A stretch of 64,000 nt of DNA from Microbacterium murale. Lineage in GTDB: Bacteria > Actinomycetota > Actinomycetes > Actinomycetales > Microbacteriaceae. The notes below the pieces were generated by a model. It worked only from the letters and a program-made list of their open reading frames with translations, made no database searches and was not told the DNA's origin. A program made the translations under genes and the position numbers. Each line of letters starts with the position of its first letter. Position 1 is the stretch's first letter. Location of the stretch: positions 558,001 through 622,000 of the forward strand of contig NZ_JAUSXK010000001.1 of the NCBI RefSeq assembly GCF_030815955.1. The letters run 5' to 3'. Of this stretch, positions 1 to 7,851 are shown piece by piece.

Positions 1-912
1 GGGATGATCTTCTACATGGCGCTCATCTTCGTGATCTCCACGGTGGCCGAGAGCCGACGTCACGCGACCGACCGTCTGATGACGGCTCTCGTGTCGGCGG
101 CGTTCGTGGTCGCGCTGCTTCCCCTCATCTCGCTGCTCTACACGGTCGTCATCAACGGCCTCGCCCGCTTCGACGGCGAGTTCTTCAGCTTCTCCATGCG
201 CAACATCGTCGGCGAGGGCGGTGGTGCCATCCACGCCGTCTGGGGCACGCTGCTCATCACCCTGGGAGCGACGATCATCTCGGTGCCGATCGGCCTGATG
301 ACATCGATCTACCTCGTCGAGTACGGCGAGGGCAAGAAGCTGGCCCGCGGCATCACGTTCCTGGTCGATGTGATGACCGGCATCCCCTCGATCGTCGCCG
401 GTCTGTTCATCTACTCGGTGTTCGCACTCATCATGGGCCCTGGCACGCGCATCGGCATCATGGGTTCACTGGCGCTCTCCGTGCTCATGATCCCCGTCGT
501 CGTCCGCGGTTCGGAAGAGCTTCTGCGCATCGTGCCGAACGAACTGCGTGAAGCCGCATACGCGCTCGGCGTGCCGAAGTGGCTGACGATCATCAAGGTC
601 GTCATGCCGACCGCGATCGCCGGCATCGTCACCAGCATCATGCTCGCCATCGCGCGCGTCATCGGCGAGACCGCACCGCTGCTGCTCACGGTCGGCATCG
701 TGCAGGGCATGAACCTCAACATGTTCAGCGGACAGATGTCGACGCTTCCGGTGTTCTCGTACATGCAGGCGAAGTACCCCGGTCTTCCGGCGGATGCCTA
801 CATCGACCGTGCGTGGGCCGCCGCGCTCACGCTCATCCTGATCGTGATGGTCCTCAACCTCGCCGGCCGCCTGATCGCCAAGGTGTTCGCGCCCAAGATA
901 TCCGGCCGCTGA
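1..912 (+). CDS. pstA: Phosphate ABC transporter permease PstA, 5' partial
   Basis: This is a membrane permease of the high-affinity PstSCAB phosphate importer; with PstC it forms the channel powered by PstB. The frame is open from base 1 and the first visible residues already lie in a hydrophobic segment, so the N-terminus is left of the window. About 303 residues are seen against roughly 360 expected. Several membrane segments are visible. The EAA-type loop that docks on the ATPase (ELREAAYALGV) lies near visible residues 180-190. pstB follows 48 bp downstream on the same strand, and pstS and pstC are presumably upstream. The family is clear; only the start is unknown. Confidence 0.95.
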   Translation, partial: GMIFYMALIFVISTVAESRRHATDRLMTALVSAAFVVALLPLISLLYTVVINGLARFDGEFFSFSMRNIVGEGGGAIHAVWGTLLITLGATIISVPIGLMTSIYLVEYGEGKKLARGITFLVDVMTGIPSIVAGLFIYSVFALIMGPGTRIGIMGSLALSVLMIPVVVRGSEELLRIVPNELREAAYALGVPKWLTIIKVVMPTAIAGIVTSIMLAIARVIGETAPLLLTVGIVQGMNLNMFSGQMSTLPVFSYMQAKYPGLPADAYIDRAWAAALTLILIVMVLNLAGRLIAKVFAPKISGR

Positions 913-960
913 GCCGATTCCCTTTCCCGACTGAAGTTTCCCGACCGAAGGATCTCTCAG

Positions 961-1740
961 ATGTCCAAGAGCATCGAAGTAAACGACCTCAACGTCTACT
1001 ACGGCGACTTCCTCGCCGTCGAGGGCGTCAGCATCGACATCAAGCCCAACACGGTGACGGCTTTCATCGGCCCGTCCGGCTGCGGCAAGTCGACCTTCCT
1101 TCGCACTCTCAACCGCATGCACGAGGTCATCCCCCGTGCCCGCGTCGAGGGCGAAGTGCTCATCGACGGCAAGAACCTCTACGGCGCGAACGTCGACCCG
1201 GTGCTCGTGCGCCGCCAGGTGGGCATGGTGTTCCAGCGCCCGAACCCGTTCCCGACGATGTCCATCAAGGAGAACGTGCTCGCGGGCGTCAAGCTCAACA
1301 ACACACGCATGGCGAAGAGCGACCAGGATGCACTCGTCGAGCAGTCGCTGCGCGGCGCCAACCTCTGGAACGAGGTCAAGGACCGTCTCGACAAGCCGGG
1401 ATCCGGCCTCTCTGGTGGGCAGCAGCAGCGTCTGTGCATCGCTCGTGCCATCGCGGTCTCACCCGACGTCATCCTCATGGATGAGCCGTGCTCGGCCCTT
1501 GACCCCATCTCGACCTTCGCCATCGAAGAGCTCATCGCCGAGATCAAGACCCAGTACACGGTCGTGATCGTGACGCACAACATGCAGCAGGCGTCTCGCG
1601 TCTCCGACAAGACCGCGTTCTTCAACATCGCAGGCACCGGCAAGCCGGGCAAGCTCATCGAGTACGACGAGACGGCCACGATCTTCACGACGCCGTCCGT
1701 GCAGGCGACTGAGGACTACGTCTCGGGTCGCTTCGGGTAA
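961..1740 (+). CDS. pstB: Phosphate import ATP-binding protein PstB
   Basis: This is the cytoplasmic ATPase that powers phosphate import through PstA and PstC. The 259 residues match the usual PstB length. The P-loop GPSGCGKS is at 37-44, the Q-loop region FQRPNPFP follows near 91, the ABC signature LSGGQQQR is at 150-157, Walker B ILMDEP is at 171-176, and the switch histidine is in VIVTHN. The PstB-typical SALDPIST follows Walker B. The ATG has a GAAGG-type ribosome site in the 48-bp gap after pstA. A nested inverted repeat follows the gene and probably ends the pst operon. The call is secure. Confidence 0.97.
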   Translation: MSKSIEVNDLNVYYGDFLAVEGVSIDIKPNTVTAFIGPSGCGKSTFLRTLNRMHEVIPRARVEGEVLIDGKNLYGANVDPVLVRRQVGMVFQRPNPFPTMSIKENVLAGVKLNNTRMAKSDQDALVEQSLRGANLWNEVKDRLDKPGSGLSGGQQQRLCIARAIAVSPDVILMDEPCSALDPISTFAIEELIAEIKTQYTVVIVTHNMQQASRVSDKTAFFNIAGTGKPGKLIEYDETATIFTTPSVQATEDYVSGRFG

Positions 1741-1792
1741 TCCCGGCGCTCCCTCCCGGCGCTCCGTCCCCTCGCTCCCCTCGCTCCCTCCC

Positions 1793-1873
1793 GGAAAACC
1801 CAGACCATCTGGCGTGTCTGCGGTGTGTTGCACTACAACACACCGCACGAGACCAAGTCGGTCTGGGTTTTCC
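1793..1873. repeat. Nested inverted repeat after pstB, probable bidirectional terminator
   Basis: Two 14-bp arms (1793-1806 and 1860-1873, outer sequence ggaaaacccagacc) are perfect inverse copies. The outer pair has the A-tract, GC stem, T-tract form of a two-way intrinsic terminator. The 53-bp loop holds a second perfect hairpin: 12-bp arms at 1819-1830 and 1836-1847 around a 5-base loop. The two 12-base internal spacers do not pair well. The element lies between pstB and the next gene on the same strand. The termination role is inferred. The sequence before it (1741-1790) is a C/T-rich run with repeated gctcc words. Confidence 0.7.
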
Positions 1874-1975
1874 CGTTGATGACTCGTCCGGCACGGGATG
1901 CAGGGCGAGCGGCTTGTGCACGGAGAGCGACTTTGCGCGTATGGGCGGTGCTGGTGACCGGCCAGGATCTCGGTC

Positions 1976-2827
1976 ATGTCCTTCACAACGGCATCCGCCG
2001 CGCTGCGCGCCCTCGGGCGCATGGCACGCACCGCAGAGCTCGCTCGGCTCGGGGTGACAGAAGCCGAGCTCACCCGCGCGGTCCGCACAGGCACCGTCGT
2101 CCGTCCGCGCCAGGGAGTGTATGCGCTCCCCGATTGCGGGGACGAGCTGCTGCATGCGGCTTCCCACGGCGGAACCGTCGGATGCTGCGCCGCAGCAAGG
2201 ATGCTCGGGCTGTGGGTCCTGGACGTCCCGGAGCAGCATCACATCTGGCTCGGCCGCGCAGGCACTCCACGATCCGACTGCACCGGATGCCGCGTGCACT
2301 GGGACGATGGCACGGTCGAGGTCGGTATCCTCCCGCCGGTGCACAACGTGCTTCTGCAGATGGCGATCTGTGCTGACGAAGACACCTTCTTCGCAGCGTT
2401 CGAGTCGGCCCTTCGGCATCACAAGATCTCGCCAGGCGGCATCACCTGGTTGTGGAGCCGCCTGCCCCGACGACGACGCTGGCTCATCGACTTCGCACGA
2501 TCCGATGCCGACAGCGGGCTCGAATCGCTTTTCAGGCTGCGGATGCACCGGCTCGGCGTCACGATGCGCTGCCAGGTCAGCATCCGCACCGTCGGCGAAG
2601 TCGATTTCGTCATCGGCGACCGCCTGATCATCGAAGTGGATGGGCGGGCGAATCACGAGCGCGAGAAGGAAAGAGCCAAGGACCTCGCCCGCGACGCCGC
2701 CGCGGCAACTCTGGGTTACGAAACTCTGCGGTTCACGTACGCGATGATCGTCCACCATTGGAAGAGCGCCGAGGCCGCGATCCTCGCCAAGATCGCCGAT
2801 CGCGCGCACCTGCGCCCCGTGCACTGA
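1976..2827 (+). CDS. AbiEi-type N-terminal domain with DUF559 endonuclease-like domain
   Basis: The 283-residue protein has two parts. Residues 14-60 resemble the winged-helix start of AbiEi-family antitoxins, ending in the common R-x-G-V-Y-A-L-P pattern at 45-52. Residues 175-270 resemble DUF559, a small Vsr-like nuclease fold, with E183 in SGLES, D210 in EVDFVIGD, and E220 and D222 in IIEVDG as candidate metal ligands. Such proteins are frequent in Microbacteriaceae and their role is not established. No AbiEii nucleotidyltransferase toxin lies next to it, so it is an orphan, not a complete toxin-antitoxin pair. The ATG at 1976 has a weak AGGAT ribosome site. DNA binding is likely; nuclease activity is only inferred. 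Confidence 0.75.
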   Translation: MSFTTASAALRALGRMARTAELARLGVTEAELTRAVRTGTVVRPRQGVYALPDCGDELLHAASHGGTVGCCAAARMLGLWVLDVPEQHHIWLGRAGTPRSDCTGCRVHWDDGTVEVGILPPVHNVLLQMAICADEDTFFAAFESALRHHKISPGGITWLWSRLPRRRRWLIDFARSDADSGLESLFRLRMHRLGVTMRCQVSIRTVGEVDFVIGDRLIIEVDGRANHEREKERAKDLARDAAAATLGYETLRFTYAMIVHHWKSAEAAILAKIADRAHLRPVH

Positions 2828-3015
2828 TCCCCAGAGCCAGTGCCACATCCTTCCGCCCGGAGAATCCACCCGTGACGTCGGAAATCCCAGTCCACGTGGC
2901 GCGCCGTCGGCGTGCCGGTCTAAGCCACACCGACGACACGCCAAGTCGTCCCCGTTTTCCGATGGGATCGGGGAGGACGTGCACCCGGACCGCCACGTCC
3001 GAAGCTATGCGCAAC

Positions 3016-3900
3016 TCAGTCGCGGGGCGACAGGAGGTAGTGGTTCAATTCCGAGGTCAGGGCGTGGTCGACGGGCACGTCGACATCGTCGATGGTCGTG
3101 ATGGGCGCCGCGAGGCGGACGCTGGACACCAGCCAGGCGGCATCGGCGCGGGGAAGATCGGATGCCGGAATGCGGTCGTACCCGGCATCAAGGCCATTTT
3201 CGGCGAGGTGCTCGTACACGCTCAGTTGGGTCGTACCGTGCAGGATCCCGCCGGTCGGCGCCGGAGTCGTGAAGCGGTCGCCGAATCGGAGGATGAGCGA
3301 TGCGGTCGGCGCTTCGAGCACGAACCCGTCGCTGGAGAGGAAGATCGCGTCGTCCGCTCCCCGGCGATGAGCCTCCCGCAGCGCCGCCATGTTGACGGCA
3401 TACGACAGCGTCTTCGCCCCGAGCAGCAGCCAGGGAGCCCGCTCGGCCACGTCGAGGCCGTACCCCCGGTCGAGGGTGACGACCTTGATGCCGACCTGCC
3501 GGACTTTCGTGAAATCGGATGCCGGTGCCGCCGTCACCCAGGCGGTCGGGGTTGGGCCGTGCTCGACGCCGCGGCTGAGGATCAGTTTGATCACGGACTC
3601 CCCCGCCGGACACTCCGACGCGGCGACAGCGACGGCCTGGCGCCACTGCTCCTGGTGAGGTACGGGAAGATCGCACAGCCGCGCCGAGTTCGCCAGGCGC
3701 TCCAGGTGCGGGATCACCTCCTGGGCGTGACCGTCGACCACGCCGATCGACTCGAATACGCCGTCGCCTCGTTGGGTGCTGAGCTCCCCCACGCTGAGCG
3801 CCGGAGCAGCAGCATCCACGACTGTGAACGTCTCCGCGAAGTCGGCGCGCTCCTCGGAGGCGTCGACGGGATCGATGATCAGAGCGAAGCGCCGGGTCAT
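3016..3900 (-). CDS. pabC: Class IV aminotransferase, aminodeoxychorismate lyase-like
   Basis: This PLP enzyme belongs to the fold-IV family that includes PabC (4-amino-4-deoxychorismate to 4-aminobenzoate, folate synthesis), branched-chain aminotransferases and D-amino acid aminotransferases. The PLP lysine is K163 in LLGAKTLSY. The phosphate-side glutamate is E195 in GFVLEAPTAS, and R44-GDGVFES is the N-terminal substrate-side motif. At 294 residues it is the usual length. M. tuberculosis has a similar gene (Rv0812) near a phosphate-transport ATPase, which fits the pst genes nearby, but PabC function is not proven by motifs alone. The upstream gap contains the structured RNA candidate. Confidence 0.8.
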   Translation of the reverse strand: MTRRFALIIDPVDASEERADFAETFTVVDAAAPALSVGELSTQRGDGVFESIGVVDGHAQEVIPHLERLANSARLCDLPVPHQEQWRQAVAVAASECPAGESVIKLILSRGVEHGPTPTAWVTAAPASDFTKVRQVGIKVVTLDRGYGLDVAERAPWLLLGAKTLSYAVNMAALREAHRRGADDAIFLSSDGFVLEAPTASLILRFGDRFTTPAPTGGILHGTTQLSVYEHLAENGLDAGYDRIPASDLPRADAAWLVSSVRLAAPITTIDDVDVPVDHALTSELNHYLLSPRD

Positions 3901-3953
3901 GCAACGACTCTACGACCACGGAGGCGGCGGGAATACCTTCGGCGTCCGGACGT

Positions 3954-3959
3954 TACAAT
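3954..3959 (+). promoter_or_regulatory. Candidate -10 box (TACAAT) in front of a structured RNA
   Basis: TACAAT differs from the consensus TATAAT at one base and lies 6 bp before the strong stem at 3965. No TTGACA-like box is seen at normal spacing, but GGAAT at 3930-3934 lies 17 bases before GTT at 3952, which resembles a SigH/SigR-type promoter (GGAAT-N18-GTT, from memory). Either reading puts a plus-strand start near 3965. Confidence 0.4.
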
Positions 3960-3964
3960 GGACA

Positions 3965-4047
3965 GGCCGGGCCGCATAACCCCGGGCTCCAAATATTGCC
4001 GCTACGAGCGGCCTTCCGCCGAGAGGCGTTCTTGCGGCCCGGTCTTT
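3965..4047 (+). ncRNA. Candidate structured small RNA, family not recognised
   Basis: A 12-bp closing stem pairs 3965-3976 with 4033-4044, with one G-U pair, and is followed by three T. It encloses two further perfect hairpins: GCCGCT-ACG-AGCGGC at about 3998-4012 and CGCC-GAGA-GGCG at about 4018-4028, the latter with a GNRA tetraloop. An unpaired A/C-rich stretch (3977-3997) lies inside the multi-branch loop. The layout and the -10 box just before it suggest a transcribed RNA on the plus strand, antisense in direction to both flanking genes. It lacks the SRP, 6S, tmRNA and common riboswitch signatures I know. It could instead be a complex terminator or a leader of the minus-strand aminotransferase gene. 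Confidence 0.45.
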
Positions 4048-4083
4048 CCATGTCCGGATCGACTGCGGCCCGCCGGCACTCGG

Positions 4084-4714
4084 TCAGGTCAGGCCGCCGA
4101 CACGCCAGAGACCGGCCGCAGCGCTGAGATCGTTCGCGTACGTGCTCAACCGGCGCGCCCGCGTGGTCAGTTCCGTTGCGCGAGCGGGCTCGGTCACTTC
4201 GTAATCGTCTGCGGTATGCGTCGCACCGGAGACCTGCACACGGCAGAAGGCGGCGGCGCGTTCGAGCGCGACCGAGAAGTCGCCGCGGAAGACGCCGCGA
4301 AGAATCGTGTCGATCAGCGCCACGATCTCCTCAGGGTTCGCTGGAACGGGCGCGCCGGCCACGACAGCATCCACCGACTTGAGTTCGACACGACCGCGCT
4401 CATACAGCAGCGCAGAAGTCTGCGGGTCGCTGTGAATCGCCAACTGGAGCAGGTACAGACGCCAGAGCGCTCCGGGGAGCGAGACCGCTGGGGGCCGTGG
4501 CCCACAACTCGGCGATGTCGTCGATGCCGTGCTCGGCGGTGAACGCGATCAGGCGCTCCGCGCTCTCCCCGCTCTCGTCCTCACGAGCCCGGGTCAGCAG
4601 TGCGGAAGCCGTCGCGTGCGCGACCCTCGTCGCCTCTGCGGAATCAGACGATCCGATGAGGTTGTCGAACGATGCCGACGGGCGCCGTACAGGACGATGG
4701 AATTGCTCGGGCAT
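4084..4714 (-). pseudogene. Conserved hypothetical protein split by a +1 frameshift
   Basis: Two overlapping minus-strand frames make one protein. The first (from ATG 4714) reads MPEQFHRPVRRPSASFDNL and on to AELWATA. The second carries YLLQLAIHSDPQTSALLYERG and on to the stop at 4084. They join cleanly as WATAPAVSLPGALWRLYL if one base is removed from the G5 run at 4490-4494, giving 209 residues. The protein is mostly helical and acidic with no catalytic motif I recognise. Similar proteins of about 210-230 residues occur in Microbacteriaceae and are sometimes mislabelled as RNA polymerase subunits. A homopolymer sequencing error is as likely as a true mutation. Confidence 0.7.
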
Positions 4715-4733
4715 CCATCCAGGCTACTCGCGC

Positions 4734-5483
4734 TCAGGCAGTGGGGATCGCGATGATCGGATCGCTCGTCGGCTGCCCGGTCGGTGATCCGCCGGCCGGC
4801 TCCACTGTCACGGCGATCACGTCGCCTTCGTGCATGTCACCGTCGAGCAGAGCGGTCGCGTTCCCGGCATCCGCCTCGAAAAGCCCGGCCGGAACTGGTT
4901 CATCGCCGCGCACGAACCAGAGCTCGTACGTCTGATCATCGGTGAGCGGTTCGAGTCCGTCTGCGACGAGCACTGCGCTGCCCACCGACGCCGACCAGTG
5001 CGCGGTGGCCACAGCGCCGGATTCCAGCTCCACAGACGCCTGCTGCGCATCGGAAGCCGATTGGATCTCCTCGAGCGCGACGACGGATGCCGGAGTGGCC
5101 AGCTGCGACGTCAGGGTGGCGATTCCGAAGCCGAGCCCCACGAGCAGCACCAGGCATGCGGCCAGCGCGAAGACGGCGCGAACCCATCTACGAGGCGGCC
5201 TCAGGAGGCCCTCCGCGGTCGCGGTCTGCGTCTCTTCTGCTGGCCCGTCGCTCTCCTGCGGAGTTGCGGCGATCTGTGCGAGCAGGGCGGCACGGATGTT
5301 CGAAGGTGGCGGTGTCGACGATGAGGCGGCGGCGAGCAAGTGCGCAGTCTGGACGTCGTCTTCGGCGATCGCCTGCCATTGCGGGTGATCGGCGAGGGCT
5401 TGCGCATAGCGCTGCTCATCGGCGTCCGACAGCGCGTGGAGGGCATGCCCTGCCGACAGCTCGTCGAATTCCTTCTCGTTCAT
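4734..5483 (-). CDS. rskA: Anti-sigma-K factor RskA
   Basis: This is a membrane anti-sigma factor that holds SigK inactive. Residues 1-50 form the cytoplasmic sigma-binding part with the AGHALHALSD motif at 11-20. One membrane segment lies at about 103-124. Residues 130-249 are the outside RskA domain with the typical YELWFVRG pattern and an acidic, Gly/Pro-rich end. In M. tuberculosis RskA is released by regulated proteolysis; the site-2 protease is not in this window. The start overlaps the sigK stop by 4 bases (ATGA), so the two proteins are translationally coupled. Confidence 0.92.
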   Translation of the reverse strand: MNEKEFDELSAGHALHALSDADEQRYAQALADHPQWQAIAEDDVQTAHLLAAASSSTPPPSNIRAALLAQIAATPQESDGPAEETQTATAEGLLRPPRRWVRAVFALAACLVLLVGLGFGIATLTSQLATPASVVALEEIQSASDAQQASVELESGAVATAHWSASVGSAVLVADGLEPLTDDQTYELWFVRGDEPVPAGLFEADAGNATALLDGDMHEGDVIAVTVEPAGGSPTGQPTSDPIIAIPTA

Positions 5484-6067
5484 GCATTCACCCCCATCTC
5501 GCTTCGCAGACGTGAGAGTCCATCTCTCATCCTCGTCTTGATCGTTCCCAATGGCGCACCGATCAGCACAGCGATCTCGCTCTGGCTGTATCCGCCGTAG
5601 TAGGACAGGACCAATGCCTCCCGTTGCGGATCCGGGAGCGTCGCAAGAGCTGCGATGACCTTGCCCCCCTCGATGCTCAACTCGACCTGCTCGGCGACAC
5701 TGTCATGTGCGACGCCGAGATCACGCATACCCACCCGCACGTCGCGGTCAGCGCTGGACTGGGACGCGCGTACCCGATCGACCGCCCTGCGGTGAGCGAT
5801 CGTGAGAACCCACGTCCTCCCCTGTCCCTTGTTCGGAGCGAACCGGCCTGCGGATTGCCACACTTCCAGAAAGACCTCTTGGAGCACTTCCTCGCTCTGC
5901 GAGCGGTTGACCAGCACACGCAGGATGAGCCCGAAGACACGCGAGGAGAGCAGATCGTACAGATCGGCGAACGCTCTCTGGTCTCCGGAGGCGACGCGGA
6001 CGAGGAGGTCGGCGGCGAGGTCTCCCGCCGAACCGTCCTCCGGCATATCCACGCCGTCTATGACCAT
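5480..6067 (-). CDS. sigK: ECF RNA polymerase sigma factor SigK
   Basis: This is an extracytoplasmic-function sigma factor. Region 2 includes [20 protein letters not shown] and the [12 protein letters not shown] core. Region 4 carries [19 protein letters not shown] and the [15 protein letters not shown] recognition helix. I start at the ATG at 6067 (195 residues); the longer frame to 6118 adds an arginine-rich stretch that does not look like family sequence. The gene pairs with rskA through an ATGA overlap and is divergent from a fasciclin lipoprotein, the same three-part arrangement as SigK, RskA and MPT70/MPT83 in mycobacteria. Confidence 0.9.
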   Translation of the reverse strand: MVIDGVDMPEDGSAGDLAADLLVRVASGDQRAFADLYDLLSSRVFGLILRVLVNRSQSEEVLQEVFLEVWQSAGRFAPNKGQGRTWVLTIAHRRAVDRVRASQSSADRDVRVGMRDLGVAHDSVAEQVELSIEGGKVIAALATLPDPQREALVLSYYGGYSQSEIAVLIGAPLGTIKTRMRDGLSRLRSEMGVNA

Positions 6068-6161
6068 CACCCATAAGCATGCCGCATCCTCCTCGTCTCG
6101 TCTTGATCCGCCGCGCATGCGCGCATCATCCGATGCCGACGAAAGAATCTCTGATCCGTTC

Positions 6162-6188
6162 CCATCCGATCTCGAACGGGCTCCGAAG
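6162..6188 (+). promoter_or_regulatory. Candidate SigK-dependent promoter of the fasciclin gene
   Basis: CCATCC (6162-6167) and CCGAAG (6183-6188) are separated by 15 bases. From memory the mycobacterial SigK promoter is close to CCATCC and CCGAAT with a spacer of about 16-17, so the match is good in the boxes and short in the spacer. It lies about 50 bases before the lipoprotein start. The neighbouring sigK-rskA pair makes control by SigK plausible; this is inference. Confidence 0.45.
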
Positions 6189-6237
6189 ACTCATCGACAC
6201 CGCGGGAATGCCGTGGTTCCGATTTCCGGAGGTAGAC

Positions 6238-6891
6238 ATGTTCAGCACCAAGAAGAAGATCACCGCAGCTCTCTCGCTCGGCTTCGCCAGCGTTCTCGTG
6301 CTGTCGGGTTGTTCGATGGGTTCAGACACGGCTGAAGAGCCGACTGAGCCGACCGCCCCTGAGACGTCTGAGGCGCCCGAGACGATGGATCCGGCGGGCA
6401 ACCTCGTCGGTCCTGGTTGCGAGGCGTATGCCGAGGCAGTCCCGGACGGCGGCGGATCGATCGAGGGGATGTCGAAGGACCCGGTTGCCGTCGCAGCATC
6501 CAACAATCCGCTGCTGACGACCCTTGTCGCTGCCGTGAGCGGCCAGCTCAACCCTGATGTGAATCTCGTCGACACTCTGAACGGTGACGAGTTCACTGTA
6601 TTCGCACCGGTCGACGAAGCATTCGCCAAGATCGACCCGGCCACCATCGAGGCTCTGAAGACCGACTCGGCCACGCTGTCGTCGATCCTCACCTACCACG
6701 TGGTTCCCGGCCAGATCGCTCCCGAGGACATCGCCGGCATGCACACCACAGTGCAGGGCGCCGACCTCGAGGTCACCGGCAGCGGCGACGAGTGGATGGT
6801 CAACGACGCGAACGTGATCTGCGGTGGAGTCCAGACCGCGAACGCGACCGTGTACCTGATCGACTCGGTCCTCATGCCCCCGGCTGAGTAA
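6238..6891 (+). CDS. Fasciclin (FAS1) domain lipoprotein, MPT70/MPT83-like
   Basis: This is a secreted, lipid-anchored protein with one FAS1 domain, a fold used in adhesion. The start at 6238 has a GGAGGTAGAC ribosome site and is followed by a lysine-rich signal peptide and lipobox LSGC with C25 as the lipidated residue. Residues 28-60 are an acidic Pro/Thr/Glu linker. The FAS1 domain (about 85-217) shows [33 protein letters not shown] and TYHVVPGQI. The 217-residue length matches MPT83-type proteins. It is divergent from sigK and probably in its regulon. The longer frame back to 6079 is rejected. Confidence 0.92.
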   Translation: MFSTKKKITAALSLGFASVLVLSGCSMGSDTAEEPTEPTAPETSEAPETMDPAGNLVGPGCEAYAEAVPDGGGSIEGMSKDPVAVAASNNPLLTTLVAAVSGQLNPDVNLVDTLNGDEFTVFAPVDEAFAKIDPATIEALKTDSATLSSILTYHVVPGQIAPEDIAGMHTTVQGADLEVTGSGDEWMVNDANVICGGVQTANATVYLIDSVLMPPAE

Positions 6892-6930
6892 GAAGAATTC
6901 CGGCCTTTGGGGAGGCTGGAATGGGGGGCG

Positions 6931-6980
6931 ACGCGGTCGCCGGCGAAGCTGTGTCGCCGGCGGCCGCGTTCTGTCGTTCT
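6931..6980 (+). terminator. Intrinsic terminator of the fasciclin gene
   Basis: Arms at 6931-6946 and 6954-6969 form a 16-bp stem with one G-U pair and a 7-base loop, followed by the T-rich tctgtcgttct. It lies 40 bp after the fasciclin stop and just before the tRNA-Lys promoter. Confidence 0.8.
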
Positions 6981-6985
6981 AGAAT
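6980..6985 (+). promoter_or_regulatory. -10 box (TAGAAT) of tRNA-Lys
   Basis: TAGAAT differs from TATAAT at one position and ends 8 bp before the tRNA 5' end, the right place for a start at about 6992. The expected -35 region overlaps the preceding terminator stem and has no clear hexamer. Confidence 0.55.
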
Positions 6986-6993
6986 GTATCTGA

Positions 6994-7066
6994 GGGCCTC
7001 TAGCTCAGTTGGCAGAGCATCGGACTTTTAATCCGCGGGTCATGGGTTCGAGCCCCATGGGGCCCA
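6994..7066 (+). tRNA. tRNA-Lys (anticodon TTT)
   Basis: The 7-bp acceptor stem pairs gggcctc (6994-7000) with ggggccc (7059-7065). The D-arm tagctcagttggcagagc and the T-arm atggg-ttcgagc-cccat are canonical. The anticodon loop cttttaa gives TTT at 7027-7029, which reads lysine codons. The first anticodon-stem pair is a mismatch (U-C). The complete CCA end is not encoded (acc is followed by g). Confidence 0.95.
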
Positions 7067-7269
7067 CCGTGTTCGACGTCAGACATCGGCAACTCCTGCG
7101 CGACTGCTTCGGAGTGCCGACAGTCCAAGACGAGATCGACAAGCCCGGCCGACGCCCCTGGCCTCTAGCACGGCTCGCGTTCAGCGACCACCCCCTTCAC
7201 GCCATCCGCCCTCGACGGGAGAGTCGAAGCGTCCCGTCCGGGACATTCCACTCACCGCGAAAGGAATCA

Positions 7270-7821
7270 ATGATGGCCGAGCTCACCGACAAGCGCGTCG
7301 CGTTCCTGGCGACGAACGGATTCGAGGACAGCGAACTCACCGGCCCCTGGGATGCCGTCACCGGCGGCGGCGCGTCCGCCCTGATGATCGCGCCGGAAGG
7401 GTCGGAGATCACCGGCAAGAACGGACACGTCCAGACCGTCGATCTCTCCTCCGCAGACGCTTCCGCAGACGACTTCGACGCCCTCGTGCTCCCGGGCGGC
7501 GTCGTGAACGCCGATCATCTGCGATTGGACAAGCCCTCGATCGCGTTCTCACGCGCCTTCTTCGAACAGCACAAGCCCGTCGGGGTGATCTGCCACGGAT
7601 CCTGGATCCTCATCGAGGCCGACGTCGTCAGCGGTCGTACATTGACCAGCTACCCCAGTCTCGCCACTGATCTTCGCAATGCCGGAGCAGCCTGGGTCGA
7701 TGAGGAGGTCGTCGTCGATCAGGGTCTGGTCTCGAGCCGCACACCGGACGACCTCCCGGCGTTCAATTCCAAGGTGATCGAGGAGATCGCCGAGGGAAGG
7801 CACTCCGGCCAGACGGCGTGA
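7270..7821 (+). CDS. DJ-1/PfpI family protein (class I glutamine amidotransferase-like)
   Basis: The DJ-1/PfpI superfamily includes stress-induced proteases, glyoxalases and deglycases, and the exact activity here is unknown. The nucleophile is C108 in VGVICHGSW, with H109 beside it and the conserved acidic residue in NGFEDSEL near 19. DALVLPGGVVNADHLR is the family glycine loop. The 183-residue length is typical. The start is taken at the tandem ATGs at 7270/7273 after AAAGGA. The frame is also open upstream through the tRNA, which is not coding. An 8-bp tandem repeat runs across the stop codon. Confidence 0.88.
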   Translation: MMAELTDKRVAFLATNGFEDSELTGPWDAVTGGGASALMIAPEGSEITGKNGHVQTVDLSSADASADDFDALVLPGGVVNADHLRLDKPSIAFSRAFFEQHKPVGVICHGSWILIEADVVSGRTLTSYPSLATDLRNAGAAWVDEEVVVDQGLVSSRTPDDLPAFNSKVIEEIAEGRHSGQTA

Positions 7822-7851
7822 CCGCGTGACGGCATGACGGCGTGACCGCGC
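7812..7851. repeat. Five tandem 8-bp units across a stop codon
   Basis: Units gacggcgt, gaccgcgt, gacggcat, gacggcgt and gaccgcgc follow each other without gaps. The first unit ends in the last codon of the PfpI gene, and the TGA stop (7819-7821) spans the first two units. The array ends exactly before the stop of the convergent CGNR gene. Confidence 0.75.

Noticed and set aside
7009..7269. Extension of the PfpI frame upstream through the tRNA-Lys gene
   Set aside because: The frame is open by chance in high-GC DNA. It runs through the tRNA, and AAAGGA with tandem ATGs at 7270 marks the real start.
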